Below, one piece after another: positions 1 through 11,717 of a stretch of 31,098 nt of DNA. The stretch lies in contig BLJB01000372.1 in the NCBI GenBank assembly GCA_013423325.1, positions 218-31,315 on the forward strand. The letters run 5' to 3'. Every line of letters begins with the position of its first letter. Within the stretch, counting starts at the first letter, position 1. The position numbers and the translations under genes are program-made. The notes below the pieces were generated by a model. The model ran no database searches, was not told the DNA's origin, and saw only the letters and a list, made by a program, of their open reading frames with translations. Source of the stretch: Usnea hakonensis. Lineage: Eukaryota > Ascomycota > Lecanoromycetes > Lecanorales > Parmeliaceae.

Positions 1-131
1 TCCGCGTCGTTATGCCTCTCTTCCTCCGAAGGAGTGTCTCCCTCTACGTCTGTATCTAGCAGTGTCTCTTCCTTCCCTGGTTCCCCACCTATCGTGAATG
101 GCGTCTCTTCATGTTGGTTGTTGTACTTCAT
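1..131 (-). CDS. Partial unknown reading frame, outward-pointing, left edge
   Basis: An open frame on the minus strand starts with ATG at 131 and runs off the left edge, giving 43 codons with no stop. The predicted N-terminus reads MKYNNQHEETPFTIGGEPG and then becomes strongly acidic (many E and D). An in-frame TAG lies seven codons before the ATG, which supports this as the true start. The same N-terminus (MKYNNQHDEKPFTIGREPG) begins at 31042 on the plus strand and points off the right edge, so this is a repeated family. Base composition is normal, unlike the AT-rich DNA just upstream. I do not recognise the family. It could be a transposon protein or a multicopy gene. Confidence 0.4.
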   Translation of the reverse strand, partial: MKYNNQHEETPFTIGGEPGKEETLLDTDVEGDTPSEEERHNDA

Positions 132-980
132 CTTTTCTATCAGCTTCCTTCTCTACCTTAGCTTCTATATATTTTTATATTTTAAAGGAAAGGCGATAAA
201 ATAAATTTACTCTTATTAAAAGACTAATATTTATAACCCTTTTTTTATTATCTAAAATATTATAGATAAATTCGCTACTATATTTAAAAACTTAGATTAT
301 AAATAGAATTATTAAAGATAATTTATAATATTAAAAATAAATATTATATAATTTACTAATTTTTATTTAGATTTTAAAAGACTCTCTTTTTATCTAAAAT
401 ATAATAAAGACCTTTTTATTAAGAAGTTATATAATAAAATAATAATCTAGCTCTAAATTCTATAGAATAATTAATAATTTAAATTTACTACTTTTAAAAA
501 AGTTAAAAAGTATATAGTAAAGCTAAATAATTTATAAAGAATCCTATAAAAAAATTATAATAGAATCTTATTATAAAAGGATTAATCTAAAAATATAAAA
601 AAAGTAATATTTATTTTTATTCTATTAAAAATAGCTTTTAAATCTATATATAATCTAATAAAATAAATTTTATTTATTAATATTACTTAATTGGCCGGCG
701 ACGAGATCCAGCTATACGTACTGCCGGCTACGAACCTGCTGCCGTCGTGTGCGATATAAAGGTCGCCGTCGTACACGATATATAGTAGAGCCAAGTAATC
801 TTAGGGTACGACGCGTAGAGGAAATAGTATAGAATAATAGTAAGGTAATAGAGACAAGATACGTCCCTAATATATATATAGTATAGTTAAAACGTAGTTA
901 TACTATTACTATAGTCGATAAAATACCACTATATACTCGGAGACTAAACGCGCAGGATCCTCCTACTATAATATATAAAG

Positions 981-1281
981 AGTACTAGGTAGCTTAGGTA
1001 GAAGGCGTATTAGCTAATAGGATTAGTTACCCTAGACGCGCAGGGACGAGCCCCGTCCCGGTACGACCGATAGGATACGAGATATCCACTTCCTCCCACG
1101 AGCCCGCTCGAAGCGTGACAGAAATACTATATTACGCGGAGAGCACTAGGTGGCTTAGGTAGAAGGCGTATTAGCTAATAGGATTAGTTACCCTAGATAC
1201 GTAGGGACGAGCCCCGTCCCGGTATAACCGATAGGATACGAGATATCTACTTCCTCCCACGAGCCCGTTCAAGGCGTAATA
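981..1281. repeat. 140-bp tandem direct repeat with transition-only divergence
   Basis: Positions 981-1120 and 1142-1281 are two copies of the same sequence, with a period of 161 bp. I count about 13 differences over 140 aligned positions. Every one is C/T or G/A, with no transversion and no gap. This is the direct mark of RIP-type mutation acting on the duplicated copies. The repeat lies in a GC-richer island and has no recognisable coding content. Confidence 0.85.
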
Positions 1282-1689
1282 TTAGTAGAATATTCTCTCT
1301 ATCTCTAGACACGCGTACCCATCGATAACCCTACCTACTCGCAGAGCCAGCGCGATATATTCACCGCTAGGCGTTCTCCTCTATATGCCTACGGGTAGTA
1401 ATACTACAGAAGGAACCAGTATCTTATACCCGAAGTAAAAAGACCTTACAGGACCTCGCTCACCCAGTATAGAGTTTTCACGCGTAGAATACCAAGACTC
1501 TTAGCGCGTTATATGAATACGAAGGCCCGTATTTCTTCGTACCGGTAGCCCCCTAAGAGTCAACCCGATAAGGACCGCAGAATTCAGTAGTATTTAGTTA
1601 ATCTAAACCTCGCCATTACCTACTCTAGCAGGATCTCTCCCTATCAGATCCGGTATAGGGCTAAAACGCCGGCCTTTTCCCTCGACGAT

Positions 1690-2073
1690 AGGCGCTTACG
1701 GATTAGAACAAGCTGAGAATAGGGGCTAGTAACTAAACTCGTAGATAAATACTCTACGAGGAATACTAACTACCCTACGGGGACGCGGGCGTCATTCGGA
1801 CGGCTTATATTCTTACTAATAGTTAAGTTATTTCTTTTTTTAGAAAGGATACTAAAGCGTATTATAACCTAGCGTATATATATAATCCGTAGAAGTTGTC
1901 GAAGGTAGTATACAGAACTCGATATTTGCAGGATACCATAATAGAAGAAACGTGTAGAGGTTTTTACCCTGGCGCAAGCAAAGGTTTCCTCTACAATATT
2001 GCTACAGAGCTTCCCGTAATTATCTTTCACATAGTTAGATAGACACGAGTATGAATTCCATCCATCCATCCAT
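1690..2073 (+). mobile_element. Degenerate LINE 3' end with TCCA-repeat tail
   Basis: Around 1755-1790 a short conceptual stretch (LRGILTTLRG) resembles the C-terminal part of Tad1-type LINE reverse transcriptases. The terminal segment from about 1900 to 2056 matches the end of the better-resolved LINE insertion at 4777-5420, including a shared 3' terminal stretch (cccgtaattatctttcacat here, ccataattatcttttatat there). It ends in four to five TCCA units at 2057-2073, like the short-unit tails of some non-LTR elements. The link between the coding-like part and the tail is less certain. Confidence 0.5.
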
Positions 2074-2874
2074 ATAATAAATTTATAATATATTCTATTT
2101 ATAATATTTTTAGAAGTACCCCGATAATTCTTTTCTAAGATAGTAAAGATCTTTACTAAAGCTAAAAATCTTACTAAAGAATAATAAGTAGAATATAAAT
2201 AATATATTAGGCTCCTACTATTATTATAGTTATTTATAATATAAGATTAAATAGACGGATATTCTAAAAAATAATAAATAGTACTATATAGATAGTAGTA
2301 AATTTAATAATATTAAAAATATAATTTAGAAGTTTTATAAATAATATTTAAAGGCCCTTTATTAATATTAGCCTTACTAAAGTAGTTTCGATTTAATAAT
2401 ATTTTAAATATTACGCTATCCGATTACTTTTATAGATTTAAATTATATAAATCCTTTTTAATAAATTATAACTAGAGAAGAATCTATTAAAGGCTAGACT
2501 TCTTAATACCTATATTAAATAAGGCCTACTATATATATTTCTATTATTAATATATATCTAAATACTTTTTAATACTACTTAGTATTATCTCTAGAGTATT
2601 ACTATTATTAATAATAATCTATATTAAAATTACCTTCTAGTTAGGTTCGACTTAATTCGACTTAGTAATATCTAATTAATAGAAGACCTTTATTTAATAA
2701 TTTTATCTTCGCTTCTAAATTAAATATTAAATTATTATTTTATATCTAAATACTTTTTTTTTAACTATTTTATTAATCTATAACTAAATAGCTTTATATC
2801 GAAAGCCCTAGAATAGTATATTTTTATATATATAATAGATATTATCTTTTAAGGTATATAAATATACCTTCTAA

Positions 2875-3110
2875 GGGGGGGGGGTAATATTACGAGTATA
2901 ACTACTTATAGGGCTAATATAGGGCTAAAGGAGATATATAATCTTTTTCCTATTTAGGTTTAGCGCCTTAATACCTCTCTATCTATATATCTTTCTTATA
3001 TCTATATATAGATTTTATCTCCTTATTAATTAAATCCTCGTTACATATTACTATTAACATTAGTCTAGTTATAGTCCTAATAATCTATTCTTAATCTTAG
3101 AGGTTATTAC
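2875..3110 (+). mobile_element. Polypurine tract and probable LTR remnant
   Basis: A run of ten G at 2875-2884 is followed directly by taatattacgag. Polypurine tracts immediately upstream of a 3' LTR look like this in fungal Ty3/gypsy elements, with the original TG end of the LTR mutated to TA. The next 200 bp are AT-rich and non-coding. The upstream element (about 2080-2874) is too degraded to classify, and the LTR end cannot be placed. Confidence 0.4.
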
Positions 3111-3559
3111 GAGTATCCCTTCCCCCTACTTATTATAAATTATAAATAAGATACTATCCTTAGTAAGTTATAGATAAATAAGTATAAAGTAACCCTTAAT
3201 ATAATAAATAATACTATTAACTTCCCTTCTAGTATCTTAATTTATAATATTAGAGTTTAGATATTATTTCTAATAATACCTATTTATAAGAAGTCTTCTT
3301 AAGGGTTAATATTAAAGCTTTTTATAAAAGCCCCTAAATTACTCTTATATTTTAAAAAAGATAATTCTATAATTAACTTTCTCTATATTAGAGCCGTAGT
3401 ATATAGTACTCTTATATATAATTATAATATTTAAACCTTTACTATATTTATATATAATATTAATAGAGAATTAAGCTATAAAACTAATTCCTAAATAGAA
3501 GTTCTTTATATTAATTTAGTTAATATTATATAAGAAGATATTCTACGCTAATTATTTAA

Positions 3560-6500
3560 AGAATATTATAAATTCGTTAATATTTTTAACTAGATTAAGG
3601 TCGATAAGCTACCTCCTTATTAATTAACTAATTATAAGATTAAACTCTTATTAGATAGTAAGCTATTAAAGAGTTATTTTTACTCTATATTAGCCTTTAA
3701 GCTTTAAAAAATAAAAGAATATCTTAAAGAAAATCTCTTAAAAGGCTTTATTATTTTTAGCTAGATACTATACTCTTTACTAATTCTATTTATATTAAAA
3801 AAGAATAGTAATTTATAATTCTATATTAATTATTAAAAGCTAAACGCGCTTATTAAAAGGAATTACTATCTACTACCTCTAATTAAAAAAGTTATTAGAA
3901 AGCTCTAAAACTATAAATATTTAATAAAGCTTAATATTATCTTAATATTTAATAAGCTCTATATATCTCCTAATAGTAAGGACTTAATAATATTTATAAT
4001 AACCTTTAATATTTATAAGTACTATATATTTTTATTTAATCTAACTAATAGTCCCGCCTTATTCTAGTAGTATATTAATAATATACTATTTAAGTTTTTA
4101 GATAACTTTTACTAGGCGTATCTAGATAATATCTTAATTTATAGTAAGATAAAAAAGAAATATTACGAGTATATTATTAAAGTTTTAAAAAACTTTATAA
4201 TACTAGCCTTTAAATTAATATTAAGAAATACGAATTTAATATTATAAAGACTATATTTCTTAATATTATTATTTTAGAATAAGGACTCCGAATAGACCCC
4301 TTAAAGATTTAGACTATAATTAATTAGAAATAATCTATTAACTTTAAGGAAAGTTAAGCTTTTATAGACTTTATTAATTTCTATTACTATTTTATCTATA
4401 ACTTTTTAAAGATTATAAAGTTACTCGCTAATTTTATATATAAGAATAAATCCTTTATATAGTTAGAAGCTTATTTATAAATATTTAAGATATTAAAAGC
4501 TATAGTAACCTCCGCCTTAGTATTATAATATTTTAATCTATAAAAGTAAGCGATTCTAGAGACTAATACTTCTAACTTCGTTAGTAGAAATATATTATTT
4601 TAATTTAATAACAATAATATCTTATATCTAATTATATACTATAGTAAGAGTATAATTATTATATCTATAATAAGGAACTTCTTACTATTATAAAATATTT
4701 CGAATAATAGCGTTCTAAACTAGAATTTATTAAGCTTCCTATTTAGATCTTTATAGATTATTAAGCCTTAATAACCGTATACCCGAAAACGAGAGGATAC
4801 TAGCTTAGGGTCCGGAGGACTAGAAATCGAGGAGAATACTTTACTATAACCTCGCGAAAGTCGAAAGCTCCGCCCTAATTTAAATAAGAATAGAGAAGAT
4901 CGGACTAGTATAGTTCCTCTTCTATTATAAAGTTCTAGGTATCTATATAGCTAGCTATAAATACGGCTAGCTAAAATAGGATACTAAATATATTCTTATC
5001 TTCTATTCGAGGCTAGGGTAATTTAGACTAGTACTTCTAAAATCTATAAAAACGAGTAATCTATAGAGAATATTAACTACCTTAAGAGGGGTAAGGGTAT
5101 TAACTAGATAGTTAATCTAATCCGGCCTTCTAGACTAGTATTCCCTAATAAAAGACTAATTATATAGGGGGGGAGTAACCTAAGGGGCGCTAGTATTAAT
5201 ATAGAAAAAGTAGAGGGGTATAAGCGTAAAGGGTACTAAGCGATAGTAGTCGAAAATAGTATATAGACTTAAAACTATAAAGATAAGTAGAAATACAATA
5301 AGATTTTTTATTCTAATAGTAGTAATACTACGAAGGTTTTTTTTATACTATTACTATAGAGATTTCCATAATTATCTTTTATATAGTTAGATAGATACGA
5401 GTATAAATTTTAATCTAATCTAAGCCTTAATAACCTTTATAACTATAAAAGATCTAAGTCGTTATTAAGTATAATACTTAGATACCTTATTCGAGTTTAA
5501 CTTTTAGATCGTTTTCTAATTTAGTAAGTATAACGAGAAAGCTAATATCTTAATATATATATCTAGCTTAATATTAACTAATAAGATTAATTTATAACTC
5601 GAGTAATAATAATAAATCCTATTAATATCTAACTACGTTAATATTAGCTACGCCTCTAAGGGAGACTTTATATTCAAGAAAATTATAATAGTAAATAAAA
5701 TAGACCCCGTTTATATAAAGTATTATAATACTATAGTTATAAATAAGTTAATTTTATATAAAATTAATTTAAAAGATTATTAAATTGTTAATAGGGTCCT
5801 CTATAAAACCGGCCTCCTCTAGATATTAGAAGAATTATAAATAGATCTCTTTAAGAAAATCTATAACTAGTATTTAACTAACTATTTAAAATAATAGTAT
5901 ATAATTAAACTACTCTAATAATACTATTACTAGCCCGATTATATTATAATAATTAAATAGTTTATATAGAACTACGCGCGTTACTACTATAATAAAATAA
6001 TATATTAAAAAAAGCGCGATCTTCTCTAACCCTTACTAATCCTATAAAAAAGATAATAGAATATAATAATAGATTTTATTATAAAGCTCCCTCTATTAGA
6101 AGGCTTTAATATTATTTATATACTAATTAATTATCTTATTAAGGAACGATACTATATTTCTTACTATTTAGATAATAGCGGTACCTCTATTAAGAAAATA
6201 GTTTAGATATTAATATAGAATATTTTCTATTTATATAGACTTCCGCTATTAGTTATTTTTAATTATAGACTCTAGTTTATATCTATTATTTAGAAAGCTA
6301 TATATAAGCGCTTAGGAATCTAATCTAGCCTATTAATAACTTACTATTCTAAGATTAATAATTAGTTTAAAAGAGCTAATTAAAAGATTAAAAAAAATCT
6401 ATATATATATTATAATTATATATAAAACGACTAGGCTAAATAGATTCTAATAGTTAAATTTAGTAATAATAGTAATTTTAGTATAGTTATTAATATAATA

Positions 6501-7875
6501 TTATTTTATATAAATAAAGACTTTTATCCCTATATAAGTTTTTTATTTAACGCGACGAATTACGAATCTACTCGTAAACGTCTATAGGCTAAAACCGCTA
6601 AGAATATTATTACTAGAATAGAAAAAATTACTAATTTTAGTAAATTAATAATTACTACTAGCTAAACTAAAATAGAGCTCTAAATTAATAAATATTATTA
6701 AGAGTCTTTATTTAAAAAAGGTGATCTAGTTATACTATCTATTAAGAATATTAAGATAATACGCCCTTATAAAGATCTTAATCTTAAATAATTAGATCTA
6801 TTTAAGATCTTTACTTAAATTAATATATTATATCGCCTAGACCTTCTTGCGAGTATAAGCTATCTAGATATAATTTTCTACTCTTTATTATTTACTCTAT
6901 ATCTAAATAATTTACTTTCTAGCTAAATTATCCTCCTATCTAACCTAATTATATTTAATAGACTATTAGAATTTCTTTAAAAAGTATTCTAAAATATCTA
7001 GAAATCTAAACTAGACTATCTATACCTCTACTAATATAATTAATCGAGGTCGTAAGAATACCTCTACTACTATAGCTAATAGTACTCTAAAGAAGTCCCT
7101 AGCTAGAGCGGTAAACCCCCCTAAATTAATACTAGTTAATCTTATTACCCGCCGAAGCGAGCGTCTATATAACTACTAGAGTTTAATTATATATACTCTA
7201 TTAATCTTAATATCTCTAGGCTTCTATCTACCCGGTCGTATATATACCTACTAGAGTAATTAATTATAGTAATAGTTCGGCCCGAACCGGGCCTTATAAA
7301 AGTATATATATAACTAGAAGAATATTTACTAATTAAAATATTACCTCTATATATATCTACTAACCTTATTTTAGTTAAAATTTAGTATATACTCGATATA
7401 TTATATAAAAAATTTTTAAAATACCGCTTTTTTATAAAATATAATATATTTATATAGTAAATCTAAGGCGGAAACGAGTATCGTAGTATAATTTAACTAT
7501 TTTTAAAAAAATCGATTATTATAGAAATCTATAGATTTATCTTAATTACCCTATATTCGAGTTTTATCTAGACTACCCGGATTTCGCGCTAATTATATTA
7601 AGGTTTTTCGACCCGCTAACTTTAAAATTTGTATAACTTTAAATCCGATTTTTTTATCGAAAAAAGATAAATTCGATTTTTTTATCTTAATTACCTAGTA
7701 TTCGCTATTATAGTTACTACCCGGAGTTTAAATTTTATTTTAACTATCTAGATCTCGCGATTTACATTAGCTACCCGGATATTAATTTTTATAATAGTTA
7801 CCCGGATTTTAGTTTTTTTACTTCTATTACCCTAAGTTTAAATTTTTAATAAAGACTTAGAATAAGTCTTTTTTA
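3560..7875 (+). pseudogene. Degenerate Ty3/gypsy retrotransposon pol (RT, RNase H, integrase)
   Basis: Conceptual translation on the plus strand, ignoring many stops, shows the classic gypsy order. At about 3600-4200 is a reverse transcriptase with a KLNALIKRNYY-like block, a FNLTNSPALF block and the catalytic motif as YLDN at 4119-4130 (YLDD in active elements; D to N fits a G to A change). RNase H follows to 4776 and resumes at 5436 after a LINE insertion. Integrase-like sequence occupies about 6120-6570, and a degenerate C-terminal tail continues to about 6850. The element is inactive. All visible damage fits C-to-T and G-to-A mutation. Confidence 0.8.
4777..5420 (+). mobile_element. 5'-truncated Tad1-like LINE inserted in the gypsy RNase H
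   Basis: The 15 bases taagccttaataacc occur at 4762-4776 and again at 5421-5435. Removing the 644 bp between them plus one copy restores the gypsy RNase H reading frame: the DHxAL-like motif before 4776 continues directly into the FITIKDL-like stretch after 5435. The inserted piece encodes a degraded LINE C-terminus with a Cys/His region, then a LQRILTTLRG-like and a SGLLDQYSL-like block, as in Tad1-clade elements of fungi. It ends in a short AT-rich tail. Truncation at the 5' side and a long target-site duplication both fit target-primed reverse transcription. Confidence 0.75.
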
Positions 7876-8120
7876 GGGGGGGGAGTAATATTAGAATATA
7901 TAATATATCTTAGCGCTAGCTTAGCGCTAGGCTAGTATTAGCGCTAGTCTAAAGAGATCTCTACTTAAGACGAACTTCTTATATCTTAGATATTCTCTCC
8001 TTAGATTTAATATCTTATTACTACTATATCTACGTTATATTTCGAGTCCGTATCGATCCTAATAGTTTCTAAGTATACTAATCGGATTTAAGGGACTATA
8101 CGCCTATAAATATAGAGCTA
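7876..8120 (+). mobile_element. Polypurine tract and probable 3' LTR of the gypsy element
   Basis: Eight G at 7876-7883 are followed by agtaatatta and about 200 bp of non-coding sequence with repeated agcgctag words (7912-7945). The position, 3' of pol, suits the 3' LTR. Its sequence differs from the LTR-like stretch after 2884, so two LTR families are present. The right boundary is not resolvable. Confidence 0.45.
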
Positions 8121-9150
8121 TACGCGTATCTCTTACTAAAATTAGAGGCGATATATTATTATCGTCCGTCTATTTCTACCCCTTTAACTTCTACGAAATA
8201 TAAAGTAGTAATAAGTTTAATTAGCTATAGTTCTTAGGGTATAAAACTATTTACTTTATCTTAACGACGAGCTAATAACGAGTACTAGACTCTTAATACT
8301 AAAAATACCGGCGCGTTAATACTCGTAATTTTAGTACGTTTAAAATCTATACGAGATTAGAGATACTCTAAAGTATTATTATAACTTTATATTAGGTTAG
8401 CTATCTTAAAGTACTAAAATTCGAGTATCGCTCCTAGCGTTTAACGATAAGATAGCTAATGTAAGATACCTTAACTCTATAATAAATATCTATAACTAAA
8501 GAAGCTCTTAGAGATACTATCTATTATAATCCTTTTAGTAAAAGACATTATAGGATCCACGGAACCGCGAGCACGTTCGTCTCTAACGGAGCCCAAAGAG
8601 AATTAGTAAAGTAGAAGAAGGTAGGTCTAGGTATTTCGAGGCTAAGGCGTGAAATAATATAGTCCTAGAACTACTAAGCCTCTACGGATAACGCTCTACA
8701 CGTAATTCTAGGGTCGCCTTCTAAGGTAAGATTTAGAGCTTACTTTAGGACTTCTAGTGCAAAACCTTAGTAATATAAAAAAGGTTCGGGGTTTAGTTCT
8801 ATTATTTCCCGGATTTTTCTTTTTTCTCCCGTAAAGTATATTAGTATACTCTAATAAGTAAATTATTTCCTCTTCTAGACTAATCTTCTCCTAGATTAAA
8901 TTTAGATTATACGTACTTCTTATAGTCTAGAGGGGAAGGTATATAGGAGCGAGTATACTACTACTAACGAGCTATAGAGATTATTATAAAAAAGAAAGAT
9001 AAAATTAGTTTAAAATAATCTAAAAGTCTATCTACTAATATATTTTACTAGTATAATCTATTAGTAAAACTTTATTTTAAAGCTAGTATTAATTAATCTT
9101 AATAAAAAATTAGCCTACTTAACCGAAATTATAAATAGTCCGACTACGCT

Positions 9151-11717
9151 AAAAATAACAGACCGGGTCAACTACATACTCCTAAAACCCCACCGGCGGC
9201 TAGTTTGGGGCGAGACCGCTCGGAATATAAGCGAACGACGGGGGCTAAGCCACGATCTTAGGCATCGAACAGGCCCAATTGGGGCCCTAAAAAGCTTGTT
9301 TCAGCTCCATTTTCTAAACATCGTCTCTCGTTCCCGCATTTGCGCAGCGACATCGAATGGGTGAAGCAGGCAACCGTCAACTTGATTCGAGCATCTGTTA
9401 TTACATTGAAGTTACCAAGAATCAGAACCTCGGTGAGAACCTGAGCGTTTCGCTTCGGTCAAAGAGAGTTGTGGCAGTGAACTGAAACATGCCCCCTTCG
9501 GGAGCTTCGTGTCTCGGTACCTCCGCGCTCTAAGAGTATCATTGGTGGACAGTGCGTTTGCACTTAGTCATGTCAACAGCACAGCTCCGGCATTTAACGG
9601 CCCGTTTGTGCAAATGTCGCTCCAACCTCATCGCGTCCTCAAAGGCGCCTACAGATTCCTCGAGCCCTTGACCTTCATGGACCAGCTTGCTCTTCAAAGA
9701 ACAGTCTTTACACACTTTGACCTTGAATTGTAAGTCTCTGCTCTCCTCCCCCTTATGCCAGTACAAAATTGACAGATGACAGTGTCATGGTCAAAAGCGC
9801 TCTTCCGTCCACCCCACAAGAAATCCCCCCAAAACACCAGGCCACCGGTCACCTGAAGACCAAGTATTAGCTCTGAGGAACGAGTATTAGATGCTTTTAG
9901 CATCGATCGGGCGCCTGAATGCGCCGCCTTTTCCGCTATGGACCACCTCAGCTACGATAAGGCCGACAACTTGTCTTATGTTGAGAAAGTTGCGCCGAAC
10001 ATAGTGAGATTAGACATTGCGTATCGCCAAGGGTGGACTTTCAGGAATGGCTGATCAATTGGATGCCTGGTGGTGGCTAGGGCTGTGAGGAGGGAAGTCA
10101 AGCGAGATAGATCACAGCATATGGATCGATTGGAGCCTTCATTGCGGAAGGGGTCTGGAAAGGAGAGCTAGAAGGAGGACAATCTCTGATTGAAAGTGTG
10201 GGCATTTGCCAGATACAGAAGGAAAGGATGCTTGCCATAGGCTTGTGGTAGATATTTTTGACAATGTCAAGTTGTGAAAGTGAAACAGTCATGCACCCAA
10301 TAGCACAAGTTGACAGAGGCAGGATACTGTATTGTCGCCGAGAAGCCCCCTCCATCATGACTGCCATTGCTCCCAACCCAACGTATGACTATAATCCTGG
10401 GTCCCTCACTTCTGCTGGGGCAGGCTAGAAGCTGGTCTTCTCCTCGGCGGCCTTCCTTATGCCCTGCATCTTCTCCTTATGAACTATCGTTCCCAACGTT
10501 TCTCAGGCTCGACCCATTTCCCTTATCCCGACCCATATACCGTAGGAATTCGTTGTTCGCAAGTCCGCCGAGTAATGCCAGTGGGGAGAAAGCTGGCGTG
10601 TCCCATAGTAATTGAGAGAAGGCCATGTGAGCTAGAGCATCGCTGAAGCAGCACTTTGTCAGCACGAAATGGTCGGATCGAAGGCCTAGGGTGTGCTCAC
10701 TCTGGACGCCTCGAAATGCCCCAATCCCTCCCTTTCAACAACCCGCTAAAGTCGCTGTGCTTGTGGGTCTCAAAGTGCCGATACGCCACCGCCTCAATCG
10801 AATAGCCCACGCCAAGCTATCCAACAGCAAGCAGGTCCGAAGAAAACAATGATCTCATGGATCAGATTCTACGTGCACCTATCATCAACGGTGTTGTGAA
10901 AGGTAGCATGATTAGAGAACTCTAGGCTCCTCTTTACGCTTCGTCTCGGGGAACCCGGAATTCTTAGGCACTGACAAGGGTGAGGAAAATGCTATTTCGG
11001 CAGCGCAGTTTCTGTAGTATTTTTCTCATGGGCATGGTACTCTAAAAGTTGGGAGCAAGAACGCTCCACCAGATAGTGAATAGCATCTCGAAAGGCTATA
11101 GCTAGTATCTCGCCTCAGAGCGGTCTATCTTGACCGCGATTCTTACTACTAATAAGTGAGATGTCTAGAGCTAGGAGCGAGAAGTTGCTAGCGATGCGAG
11201 CGAAGAGTCAATGCTCGTCGTCGAATCCGGAGGCTGTAGTAACAAAGGTATTTGGAATACGAGAAGTCTGTTGCGGAACGCTTGGATTGGAAAAGATTCG
11301 AGGTGGTGCACTGGTGTGGCCCACTTTGAAGCCAGACAGAACTCTTAATTTAGTTCCCGTGCGCCGTTTACTTAACTAAACCCTTTCTGTCGAGCGATTT
11401 GTCAAGCGAGTCATAAATTTCCTAACAATTTCAATGGCTTCAGGCCAGGAAAAGTCTATATCTTTGTATGACGACCTCGAAACTTCGAATTAGTCATTTT
11501 GGCTATATAATAATTATATCATATATACTAGTAAAAAAATATAATTATTATCGAGAATATATAAGGTAGTCATGGCTTTCCCTCGATGCATTACCAATTC
11601 CTCTTGCGCTTGGCCTGTTCTTCTCGAGCGCTCACACCTCTTAACCCCGGCGGAAAAGACTGGTGGCCCATGCTGCTTCTCCAGGCTGGTCTCTGAAGAG
11701 GGTCTGAAAATTGTGAC
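9151..11717. other. Gene-free stretch of normal composition
   Basis: Composition becomes normal here, but I see no gene I can defend. Short open frames exist, for example 9509-9733 (+), 10098-10376 (-) and 10477-10665 (-). None shows a recognisable family, and none can be extended by plausible splicing. Some look like decayed coding DNA: minus-strand peptide-like stretches around 10500-10850 are interrupted by stops and frame changes. A short AT-rich patch at about 11505-11560 precedes the MFS gene. The interval probably holds gene relics plus the promoter of the transporter. Confidence 0.5.

Larger units (their letters stand above)
160..9150. mobile_element. RIP-degraded, AT-rich transposon block
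   Basis: This stretch is dominated by A and T, especially TA-rich words (tat, ata, taat), and is full of stop codons in all frames. It contains no intact gene. Conceptual translation still shows retrotransposon motifs, with former C and G positions replaced by T and A. In filamentous ascomycetes this pattern is the hallmark of repeat-induced point mutation, which targets duplicated DNA. Islands of higher GC remain at about 690-1800, 4780-5200 and 8550-8770. The first and third hold no element I recognise. The block changes to normal composition at about 9150. Separate entries cover the parts that can be resolved. Confidence 0.85.

Noticed and set aside
5167..5173. Seven-G run resembling an LTR polypurine tract
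   Set aside because: It falls inside the LINE insertion, right after its coding-like C-terminus, so it is better read as part of the LINE than as an LTR boundary.
9509..9903. Overlapping short open frames on both strands near 9.5-9.9 kb
   Set aside because: They overlap, have no recognisable domain and no convincing splice extension. The gtaagt at 9730 alone is not enough to call an exon.
10098..10665. Minus-strand frames with a membrane-like composition and peptide-like stretches
   Set aside because: Frames change and stops intervene, and no family resemblance was found. At most a decayed gene.
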